20,728 bases of DNA from Christensenella sp. UBA4651 (GTDB taxonomy: Bacteria; Bacillota; Clostridia; Christensenellales; UBA1242), in contig DHMD01000057.1 in NCBI GenBank assembly GCA_002405615.1, positions 2,085 through 22,812 on the forward strand, in the 5' to 3' direction. Both the position numbers and the translations under genes were made by a program. Below the pieces are notes generated by a model. That model was not told the DNA's origin, did not search any database, and saw only the letters and a list, made by a program, of their open reading frames with translations. Shown piece by piece: positions 8,693 to 15,091 of the stretch (the stretch's first letter is position 1; the number at the start of each line of letters is the position of its first letter).

Positions 8693-8748
8693 ACAAAAAA
8701 CTGGGTTTTGCGAGCATTTTTTGGAGAATTTGGCTAAATTATCGACTT

Positions 8749-8782
8749 TTGACTTTACTTTTTACCTTTTGTAATGTACAAT
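8749..8782 (+). promoter_or_regulatory. Probable ychF promoter (two overlapping registers)
   Basis: Two overlapping solutions exist: TTGACT (8749-8754), 17 bp, TAATGT (8772-8777); or TTTACT (8754-8759), 17 bp, TACAAT (8777-8782). Both would give a short leader before ychF. Which is used cannot be decided from sequence. Confidence 0.5.
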
Positions 8783-8817
8783 TAACACACAAAGAATCAA
8801 AAAAGGAATTTATAATT

Positions 8818-9912
8818 ATGAAATTAGGTGTTGTTGGATTGCCAAATGTCGGCAAAAGTACGCTATTTAATGCATTGACCAAGGCTGGTGCAATGAGCGC
8901 AAACTATCCTTTCTGTACCATCGAACCAAATGTCGGTATGGTGTCTGTCCCTGATGAGCGTTTGGAGGTTTTGGGCGAAATGTATTCTACTCAAAAAATC
9001 ACCCCCGCTACTATCGAATTTGTAGACATCGCAGGACTGGTGCGTGGAGCAAGCAAGGGTGAGGGCTTGGGCAACAAATTTCTCTCTCATATCCGTGAGG
9101 TAGACGCAATTTTGCACGTGGTTCGCTGCTTTGATGATAGCAAAATAATCCATGTAGACGGCTCGGTAAACCCTAGTCGTGATGTGGAAACTATCAATCT
9201 AGAACTAATTATGGCAGACCTCGAATCACTAGAAAAGCAACTGGTGCGTGTCCAAAAACTTGCCCGTTCGGGCGACAAATATGCCAAGGAGCAAGAGGAA
9301 GTCTTTACCCTAATCCACGAGCAATTGGAAAAGGGTTTGCCCGCAAGGTCGGTAAAACTCGATGAAAAGCAACAGAAAATTATGCGTGAAGCGTTCTTGA
9401 TTACCGCCAAACCTACCCTCTATGTCGCAAATGTTAGCCAAGAACAACTTGCCCTCGGTCTTGGCGACCCAAGAGTTAGTGAACTCAACGAAATTGCCAA
9501 AAAAGAGAACAGTAGCGTCCTACCAATTTGCGCAAATTTGGAGGCAGAACTGAGTGAATTGCCCGAGGACGAGCTAGCAGTATTCAAGGAGGAATTTGGT
9601 ATCAAAGAAATGGGTCTTGCTCGCCTAATCAAGGCTAGTTATGCCCTATTGGGACTTATCAGTTACCTCACCGCAGGCGAAAAAGAGGTGCGTGCGTGGA
9701 CTATTACAAAAGGGACAAAAGCACCACAAGCCGCAGGCGTAATTCACACCGATTTTGAGCGTGGATTTATCAAGGCGGAGGTCGTAAGTTACGATAGCCT
9801 CGTGAGCCTCGGCGGTTATACTCAGGCAAAAGAAGCAGGCAAAGTCCGTATGGAGGGCAAGGATTATGTTGTCCAAGACGGCGATGTAATCGTGTTCCGT
9901 TTCAATGTATAG
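8818..9912 (+). CDS. ychF: Redox/ribosome-associated GTPase-ATPase YchF (OLA1 family)
   Basis: The 364-residue product matches the usual length of YchF, a universally conserved P-loop NTPase that binds ribosomes and is linked to stress responses. Visible: P-loop GLPNVGKST (residues 7-15), the YchF signature NYPFCTIEPNVG (29-40), switch II DIAGLVRGASKGEGLGNKFL (70-89), a helical coiled-coil insertion (about 125-195), the atypical G4-like segment NVSQE (205-209) and a C-terminal TGS domain (about 280-363) with QAAGVIHTDFERGFIKAEV. YchF proteins normally read N-x-x-E at G4; here Glu is one place later and Gln is at the usual position. I chose ATG 8818, preceded by AAGGAA; the frame extends 23 codons upstream but those residues overlap the promoter and do not resemble the family. 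Monocistronic, ending at the DnaA-box hairpin. Confidence 0.97.
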   Translation: MKLGVVGLPNVGKSTLFNALTKAGAMSANYPFCTIEPNVGMVSVPDERLEVLGEMYSTQKITPATIEFVDIAGLVRGASKGEGLGNKFLSHIREVDAILHVVRCFDDSKIIHVDGSVNPSRDVETINLELIMADLESLEKQLVRVQKLARSGDKYAKEQEEVFTLIHEQLEKGLPARSVKLDEKQQKIMREAFLITAKPTLYVANVSQEQLALGLGDPRVSELNEIAKKENSSVLPICANLEAELSELPEDELAVFKEEFGIKEMGLARLIKASYALLGLISYLTAGEKEVRAWTITKGTKAPQAAGVIHTDFERGFIKAEVVSYDSLVSLGGYTQAKEAGKVRMEGKDYVVQDGDVIVFRFNV

Positions 9913-10015
9913 TTTTTACATAAATTATGCACATTTTTTATGAAAATAGCAATTTTTGCACACTAAACTACCGTTTTTTGATAGTAAATCGCTGTTTTTT
10001 AGATATTTATACCAC

Positions 10016-10055
10016 AAGTTATCCACATTTCCACAGTGAATGTGGATAACTTTTT
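10016..10055 (+). terminator. ychF terminator built from two inverted DnaA boxes
   Basis: A perfect 14 bp stem (10016-10029 with 10039-10052, 9 nt loop) is followed by a T-rich run (TTTTTC then ATTTTTTTG), as expected of an intrinsic terminator for ychF. The arms contain TTATCCACA (10019-10027) and its reverse complement TGTGGATAA (10041-10049), both exact matches to the bacterial DnaA-box consensus. ATTTCCACA (10027-10035) is a third, weaker match across the left arm and loop. Confidence 0.8.
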
Positions 10056-10146
10056 CTATTTTTTTGCATTTTTTGTTTATTTTTGTCCATTTTTTTCTTT
10101 CTTATAATTTGCCTAAAATCCCCCCAAGGTTACCAAATGTCTAGAC

Positions 10147-10172
10147 AAAAAAATGAAGCCGTAGCCTCATTT
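10147..10172 (-). terminator. Terminator of pepF
   Basis: Read on the minus strand, a 9 bp stem with one mismatch and a 4 nt loop (arms 10164-10172 and 10151-10159) is followed by a run of T (10147-10153 on the plus strand is all A). The TGA stop codon of pepF overlaps the first arm, so the hairpin forms directly at the end of the gene. Confidence 0.75.
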
Positions 10173-11963
10173 CACATTTACGATTTTAGCAAGCCTTTCC
10201 AACTCAACCAAATTTTTCTCAACAAAGTCAAAAGCAACCTTGTACGGCTCGTCCGTTTCCAAATCAATACCACATTTACGCAGTATATTTAGCGAATAAT
10301 CACTGCCACCAGCACGCAAAAAATTGTAGTAATTTTCCAACGCATTTGGCTCTTTATTGAGAATTTTGCTAGCAAAGTTTATCGCACACACAATACCCGT
10401 AGAATATTGCCAAACATAGAATTTACTATAAAAATGCGGAACACTTACCCAACCGCCAGCCAAAATATCGGTTTCACTCATATTCGGCAAGTACTCCCTA
10501 TTCAGCCTAGCATACTCATCATTGAGAATTTTATCCGAAATAGGCAAATTATTATCAACTAAATTATGAGCAAAACGCTCAAATTCCGCAAACATCGCCT
10601 GCCTAAAAAATGTTGAAATAAAATCCTTGATAAAAGAGTCCAAAAAGAACATTTTTTGCCTTATTGTATCCGCCGAATTTAGGCAATATTGATTGAGCAA
10701 AACTTCGTTCGTGGTACTAGCAATTTCCGCACAAAAAATCGTATAATCTGACGAATTTCGCCCTTGCGCACTGTCCGCAATAACCGAGTGCATTGCGTGT
10801 CCAAATTCGTGAGCAATCGTACCGACACTGTTATAGTCGTCCGTGTAGTTCGCCAGAATTATAGGCGTCCTGCCGTATGCCCCACTCTGGTACGCACCGC
10901 CTCGTTTGTTTTTGTTTGGATATACATCAATCCAACGCTCCTTTATCGCCCTATCAAAATTAGCAACATACCTCTCGCCCAACGGCAAAAGCGCCTTGCG
11001 TAGCAAATCGCAACACATATCAAAGGTGTATTTTTTATCACTCGTTACCATAGGACAAAGCCTATCCCAAGGTTTCAGCCCGTCATAACCCAAAACCTGC
11101 GCCTTGGTCGCATAATACCGCCCCACAATATCCAACCTACTACGAGCGTTGCGAAGCAATCTATCATACACCGCCTCGTCTATATCATCCGCAAATAGTT
11201 TCGCTTCCAGCGAATTATTAAACTTCTTGGCTTTTGCAAAAAAAGCGTCTTTTTTTAGACTAGCAATGTAGACCTTTGACATAGTAGTATTGATATTGTC
11301 AATCGCCTTATTGTGCGAAAGCATAGCGTTTTTTCGCAAAGTGCGGTCAGGGCTAAACAAATGCATCGACAGTGTCCTATCAGATACCGAATGTGTTTGA
11401 CCCTTGCTGTCAACCGCATCTTCACATACCATATTTACCGCAAAATATGTCTCCATTATTTCACGAAAATCACCCGCAAAAGTGCCAGTACCAGAGAGCA
11501 ATTTTTCCTCTTTTTCAGAGAGCGTATGTTCATGCTTGCGTAACAGTTTTTTGATAAAGAAACTCTCGTCCTTAAATTGAGGGTCATTAGCCACATCTAA
11601 CAAATACTCCTCCGAGTATTTTAACATTTCAGGCTCATAAAACGCCAAATTTTCACTCAATTTTGCCGCAAAATTCATAATTTGAGTAGACATTGCCGCA
11701 AACTCCGAATTTGCCATATCCTCATTTGCGTGATGGTCAGCATACATATACAAGTCATAAAATTCTTCGTCCGACTTGTTTAGTTCATCATAGAACTCAC
11801 GCAAAAAAGTTTTTTGTCCCAATTTCCCTTTGAATTTTTCCAATTTTTTGACGAATTTTTCGCAATTTTTTAGCCTAGCGTAAAATTCCTCATTACTTTT
11901 GCAGAATTTGCTCAAATCCCACTTGTATTTTTCTTCAATCTCACTTCTCAATCTTTCTTTCAT
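10167..11963 (-). CDS. pepF: Oligoendopeptidase F-type zinc metallopeptidase (M3 family)
   Basis: The 598-residue cytosolic enzyme cleaves short peptides and belongs to peptidase family M3B. The zinc site is HEFGH (385-389) with the downstream Glu413 in CAEIASTTNE as the third ligand. Other family hallmarks are WDLSKF near the N terminus (15-20), GGAYQSG (355-361), ILANYTDDY (369-377) before the zinc site, and the substrate-binding HFYSKFYVWQYSTG (510-523). Length is typical of PepF. The start is placed at ATG 11963, with TTGGAG 6-7 bp upstream; a TTG eight codons earlier is in frame but has no ribosome binding site. The gene is downstream of pta on the same strand but separated by 360 bp of repeats. 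No separate promoter is clear. It ends with its own terminator. Confidence 0.95.
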   Translation of the reverse strand: MKERLRSEIEEKYKWDLSKFCKSNEEFYARLKNCEKFVKKLEKFKGKLGQKTFLREFYDELNKSDEEFYDLYMYADHHANEDMANSEFAAMSTQIMNFAAKLSENLAFYEPEMLKYSEEYLLDVANDPQFKDESFFIKKLLRKHEHTLSEKEEKLLSGTGTFAGDFREIMETYFAVNMVCEDAVDSKGQTHSVSDRTLSMHLFSPDRTLRKNAMLSHNKAIDNINTTMSKVYIASLKKDAFFAKAKKFNNSLEAKLFADDIDEAVYDRLLRNARSRLDIVGRYYATKAQVLGYDGLKPWDRLCPMVTSDKKYTFDMCCDLLRKALLPLGERYVANFDRAIKERWIDVYPNKNKRGGAYQSGAYGRTPIILANYTDDYNSVGTIAHEFGHAMHSVIADSAQGRNSSDYTIFCAEIASTTNEVLLNQYCLNSADTIRQKMFFLDSFIKDFISTFFRQAMFAEFERFAHNLVDNNLPISDKILNDEYARLNREYLPNMSETDILAGGWVSVPHFYSKFYVWQYSTGIVCAINFASKILNKEPNALENYYNFLRAGGSDYSLNILRKCGIDLETDEPYKVAFDFVEKNLVELERLAKIVNVK

Positions 11964-12000
11964 ATTTTCTCCAATGCTAAATAACAAATCTATGCAAAAT

Positions 12001-12149
12001 AACGAAGAGTTGCGCCGCTTATATGTTTCTACTCACCCACACCCCTCAGATACCACTGGCTAGGATATAAGCAAGCAAGACTAGGAGTATGCCGAATATT
12101 CCGAGGGCGCATATACCTAATATGTAACCGAGTGAATATATCGGCTCGG
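12001..12149. repeat. 149 bp tandem repeat, unit 1
   Basis: First full unit of a diverged tandem array between pepF and pta. Its first 24 bases are identical to 12299-12322 (start of unit 3), and the 30-base core at 12056-12085 matches 12205-12234 of unit 2 at 27 positions. The TTGCGCC word recurs at 12010, 12159 and 12308, exactly 149 bp apart. Between the conserved blocks the sequence has drifted. Confidence 0.8.
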
Positions 12150-12298
12150 GACGCAGTATTGCGCCACTTTATGCTACCGTCATATCACAAGTCTCCCCAC
12201 TCAACTGGCTAGGATTTAAGCAAGCAAATCTAGGCGCAAGGTCTTTTTTAGGCAGGCGTGTATTGGTCATACATAACTGTCTAAAAAACGACCGCAGC
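12150..12298. repeat. 149 bp tandem repeat, unit 2
   Basis: Second full unit, same register as unit 1: 15 of the first 20 bases match, and the core CTGGCTAGGATTTAAGC (12205-12221) continues into a well-conserved stretch to 12234. The second half differs from unit 1 and contains a long hairpin (12241-12292), suggesting sequence replacement or structural drift within a fixed length. Confidence 0.75.
12241..12292. other. Long imperfect hairpin inside repeat unit 2
   Basis: Arms 12241-12255 and 12277-12292 pair over 15 bp with one G-U pair and one bulged base, around a 21 nt loop. The T run lies inside the stem and no T tract follows on either strand, so this is not an ordinary intrinsic terminator. 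It could be a structured RNA or the centre of a palindromic mobile repeat. Confidence 0.5.
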
Positions 12299-12331
12299 AA
12301 CGAAGAGTTGCGCCGCTTATATCCTAGCCAG
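12299..12331. repeat. 149 bp repeat, truncated unit 3 overlapping the pta stop
   Basis: This partial unit starts with the exact 24-base direct repeat and then turns into GCTTATATCCTAGCCAG (12315-12331), the perfect reverse complement of CTGGCTAGGATATAAGC at 12056-12072 and a 16/17 reverse complement of 12205-12221. The array therefore ends in an inverted copy of its own core, and this copy holds the TAG stop of pta (12324-12326). Confidence 0.75.
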
Positions 12332-13301
12332 ACTGGATTGCTGTAACCGCAATCACCAACACCGCCTCCTCCACACTACACCCTCGACTCAAATCATTCA
12401 CTGGCAAATTAAAGCCCATAGTTATTGGCCCAATTGCCCGCAAAGAACCGAAGTATTGAGTGATTTTGTAGGCGATATTCCCCGCATCGAGGTTAGGCAT
12501 TACAAAAATATTTGCAGGTCGAGTAACAGGCGCATTAGGCATTTTGGTAGCCCGCACACGCTCGTTGACACACGCATCAAATTGCGTTTCTCCAATCGCC
12601 ATAATGCGAGGATTGCGAGCACAAAAAATCTCATACGCACGCCGTACTTTTTGCACACTTTCCGAATCCGCACTCCCCAGAGTCGAATAAGAAAGAAAAG
12701 CACAACAAGGCTTACTTAGCCCCAGCATAGCATATTGTTCTAACATCATTTCCGCAATTAGAGCTTCTTGCTCCGCCGTAGGATTCTCTACCACAGCACA
12801 GTCCCCCATAAGGAAGCAATCCGCCGTTACCGCATTCCTCCCCGCAAACAGAAAGTATGAGCTGACCAACCCCTGCTTGCTCTTGATAATTTGCAGAGCG
12901 GGACGCAGCGTCCTAGCAGTCGGCACTTCTGCACCGCAAACTATACCGTCCGCACCCCCGATTAGACAATAGCCATTAGCGAAATAAATCGGGTCGAGAG
13001 CGAGATTTGCCGCCTCCTCTATCGTCATTCCCTTTGACTTGCGAGCCTCATAAATCGCATTGATAACTTGCGGCAACTTGTCCGAACTCTGCGGCTCAAC
13101 AATAGTAATCGTCTTTTTTAGTTTAGTCGCCATACTGAGGTCAATTTTCTTTGGGTCGCCTATCAAAACAATATTCGCTACCCCCAATTTCGCCGCCCGA
13201 ATTGCCGCCGCCACAATTCGTGGCGAAAATTCCGCCTCAGGCAAAACAATAGTCTTGTCATATTGCTTTGCCATTTTTATTAAACGCTTTTTTATATCCA
13301 T
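12324..13301 (-). CDS. pta: Phosphate acetyltransferase (Pta/EutD type)
   Basis: The 325-residue enzyme interconverts acetyl-CoA plus phosphate and acetyl phosphate plus CoA in acetate fermentation. It is the short single-domain type. Family landmarks: LPEAEFSPRIVAAA (20-33), GGADGIVCGAEVPTARTLRP (115-134), FLMGDCAVVENPTAEQ (163-178), SYSTLGSADSESV (204-216), GETQFDACV (237-245, usually GELQFDAA), MPNLDAGNIAYK (268-279) and GFNLPVNDLSRG (296-307). These favour Pta over phosphate butyryltransferase. AAGGA lies upstream of ATG. It follows the coiled-coil gene by 10 bp, so the two form an operon. No acetate kinase gene is in the window, which is unusual but not rare. The final residues Ser-Gly and the stop codon fall in the repeat array, suggesting that the original C terminus was replaced or extended by a repeat. 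Confidence 0.93.
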   Translation of the reverse strand: MDIKKRLIKMAKQYDKTIVLPEAEFSPRIVAAAIRAAKLGVANIVLIGDPKKIDLSMATKLKKTITIVEPQSSDKLPQVINAIYEARKSKGMTIEEAANLALDPIYFANGYCLIGGADGIVCGAEVPTARTLRPALQIIKSKQGLVSSYFLFAGRNAVTADCFLMGDCAVVENPTAEQEALIAEMMLEQYAMLGLSKPCCAFLSYSTLGSADSESVQKVRRAYEIFCARNPRIMAIGETQFDACVNERVRATKMPNAPVTRPANIFVMPNLDAGNIAYKITQYFGSLRAIGPITMGFNLPVNDLSRGCSVEEAVLVIAVTAIQSG

Positions 13302-13311
13302 TTTTATCCTT

Positions 13312-13983
13312 TTATCTTCTCATTTGTTGTTCAATAATTTTGTTTTTTCTATCCTGCTCTATTTCCCTTTTAATACTGTATATTTCGTCGTTGATTTCTT
13401 TGACTTTTTGATACTTTTTCTTTACCGAAGCAATTTTGCTGTACGACAATCTCCCCATATACTCTGACATCGCATAACAAATTTGAGCAACATTAGCGCG
13501 CTCACGATATTTTTTGACGAAATGCAATACACATTCAGGTTCATCGTGTTGAGCGAGCAGAGCATCTTGGATTTTGTCGAACTGCTCCCCATTGTTTGTC
13601 GCAGCAATATTTACTAATTGCTCATATCTACGCTCTTTAATCAACCAATCAATATAACTCGCCCACAACTTTGGGTCTTGCTTATCCGCAAAATCAAAAT
13701 GAGTTTTCGCCACTTCTTCCGCTGGCAAAAATTTGAACGCTTGGATATTGCTTTTATCCAAAACTATTCCTTGTTGTTTACTCAAACACAATTCTAGAAC
13801 GCCACAAAATTCCCTAAAAACTGCTGAATTGTTAAACAAATTTGTCGCAACATCTTTGTTCCACTCCGCAATAAATTTCTGCGTATATTCCGTTATCGCC
13901 TTGTTATCCCCTCGTTGCATGGCGGTACGCAACCCCTCAAGAGTTTCAGCCAAAATTTGCTCATTCGTCAATTTTTGTTCCAT
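13312..13983 (-). CDS. Hypothetical helical protein with C-terminal coiled coil
   Basis: A 223-residue soluble protein I do not recognise. The start is ATG 13983, with GAGG at 7 bp spacing; the frame continues 19 codons upstream through the promoter and is not used. It is predominantly helical: residues about 1-45 form amphipathic helices, the central part (about 75-175) has helix-turn-helix hairpins reminiscent of TPR/HEAT-like scaffolds, and the last 45 residues are a highly charged coiled coil rich in Lys, Glu and Ile (VKKKYQKVKEINDEIYSIKR). There is no signal peptide or membrane segment. It is the first gene of an operon with pta (10 bp gap). A scaffold or regulatory role is possible, but nothing in the sequence links it to acetate metabolism beyond adjacency. 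Confidence 0.75.
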   Translation of the reverse strand: MEQKLTNEQILAETLEGLRTAMQRGDNKAITEYTQKFIAEWNKDVATNLFNNSAVFREFCGVLELCLSKQQGIVLDKSNIQAFKFLPAEEVAKTHFDFADKQDPKLWASYIDWLIKERRYEQLVNIAATNNGEQFDKIQDALLAQHDEPECVLHFVKKYRERANVAQICYAMSEYMGRLSYSKIASVKKKYQKVKEINDEIYSIKREIEQDRKNKIIEQQMRR

Positions 13984-14011
13984 TCCAAACCTCGCATAAT
14001 TATTTGAAAAT

Positions 14012-14040
14012 ATTATAAAAGATTTCCCCACAAAAAGCAA
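14012..14040 (-). promoter_or_regulatory. Promoter of the coiled-coil protein-pta operon
   Basis: On the minus strand TTGCTT (14035-14040), a 17 bp spacer and TATAAT (14012-14017) lie about 30 bp upstream of the ATG at 13983. The rest of the 14041-14218 interval is AT-rich with no gene or structure that I can support. Confidence 0.7.
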
Positions 14041-14218
14041 TCAAAACCACCCAACTTTACCGCCATTAGACAAAATTCCTCATATTCCCCCCACACAAAC
14101 ATCCTTATTTGCTCCAATTTACAAATTTACTACTCAAATATTTCTTTTACTCTGTCAAATGGTAAACTAATACTAATTTTCTCACACCAAAAAACCGCAA
14201 AATTTGCCCAGTTTAACC

Positions 14219-14247
14219 TTGTATTATCGTAAAAATTGTGTTATAAT
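14219..14247 (+). promoter_or_regulatory. Promoter of the Sel1 protein-argS operon
   Basis: TTGTAT (14219-14224), a 17 bp spacer and a perfect TATAAT (14242-14247) precede the ATG at 14278, giving a leader of roughly 25 nt. This also shows that the longer in-frame start at 14236 would lie within the promoter and cannot be used. Confidence 0.75.
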
Positions 14248-14277
14248 ATGGTCTATAAAAACTTAAACGAGGTATGT

Positions 14278-15072
14278 ATGGAAAAATTGACACCACAACA
14301 ACTGAATTTTGAAGCATTCAAATGTGAACTACGAGTAATGCCTTTTAGCGATATTAGCGATTATCGTGCAGTTCTCGCAAACGCAAAGGCAGACAACCAT
14401 TCTAGGAATTTTGCAGCGGTTAGCTTATACCGTGATAAGAGTGTGGATAGAGCCAAGAGAGTGAATGAGGCTATGGGCGTTTGGGCAAAAGTAGACGATG
14501 CCGAAGCAAACTTTCTCCTCTCTACCGCATATTTTCAGCACAACAAAAAAGAAGAGGGTATAGACAGACTACGCAAGGCAATTAAGCTAGGCAGCGTTCC
14601 CGCCCAACTCCGTGCTGGTTACTGCACCTTGATGGGCATCGGCGTAAAGCCCGATTTGGAAAAAGCCGCCAAGATTTTTAAGCGATTGGCGACCGAAAAA
14701 GTACCAGAGGCAGTCTACTTTACAGGTGCGCTATATATGATGGGCAGCGAAACCACTCCCCAAGACCCCGAGAAAGCTCGCAAGCTCCTAATGTGGTCGG
14801 TCAAAAATGGTTGCAAATTCGCCGAGTTTGAACACGGTATCACCCTGCTTGCCAATCCCGAAACAAAGGACGAGGCGATTGACTATATCTACCGTGCCGC
14901 CGCAAAGCAAGAAATTCGTGCAATGATGTGGTTGGCAATTGAGTTGGCTCGTGGCACAATTTTGGAGAAAAATTTGGCAGCTAGTCAAAACTATATGGAG
15001 CAATGTTACGCACTACATTTCAAGCCAGCCGTTGACGCAGTGAACGAGGCACTCAAATCTGACAAAAAATAA
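14278..15072 (+). CDS. Sel1-like repeat protein
   Basis: A 264-residue soluble protein made of Sel1/TPR-like helical hairpins that normally scaffold protein-protein contacts. Repeats are visible at about residues 75-106, 108-143 (with the Sel1 hallmark GYCTLMGIGVKPDLEKAAKI), 144-180 (GALYMMGSETTPQDPEKARK), 181-213 and 214-248 (ELARGTILEKNLAASQNYME). There is no signal peptide, unlike many exported Sel1 proteins. The start at 14278 has GAGG 6 bp upstream and excludes an upstream in-frame ATG that overlaps the promoter. argS starts 19 bp after its stop, so they are probably co-transcribed. The partner protein is unknown. Confidence 0.85.
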   Translation: MEKLTPQQLNFEAFKCELRVMPFSDISDYRAVLANAKADNHSRNFAAVSLYRDKSVDRAKRVNEAMGVWAKVDDAEANFLLSTAYFQHNKKEEGIDRLRKAIKLGSVPAQLRAGYCTLMGIGVKPDLEKAAKIFKRLATEKVPEAVYFTGALYMMGSETTPQDPEKARKLLMWSVKNGCKFAEFEHGITLLANPETKDEAIDYIYRAAAKQEIRAMMWLAIELARGTILEKNLAASQNYMEQCYALHFKPAVDAVNEALKSDKK

Positions 15073-15091
15073 TGATTTATGAGGATTTTTT

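Noticed and set aside
8749..8817. Longer ychF start
   Set aside because: The extra 23 residues overlap the predicted promoter and are not part of the family, which starts MKLGVVGLPNVGKST.
10016..10090. Chromosomal replication origin
   Set aside because: Only two perfect DnaA boxes, both serving as terminator arms, and no dnaA, dnaN or similar origin genes nearby.
10140..10169. TGA read as tryptophan (code 4)
   Set aside because: The pepF TGA lies exactly at the expected C terminus and overlaps a terminator hairpin, and TGG is used for Trp throughout, so the standard bacterial code fits.
11964..11987. Longer pepF start at TTG 11987
   Set aside because: It has no ribosome binding site, while ATG 11963 has TTGGAG at good spacing and gives the normal family N terminus.
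12001..12331. CRISPR array
   Set aside because: Only two and a fraction units of 149 bp, with partial conservation inside the unit and no constant short repeats alternating with unique 30-40 bp spacers; no cas genes nearby.
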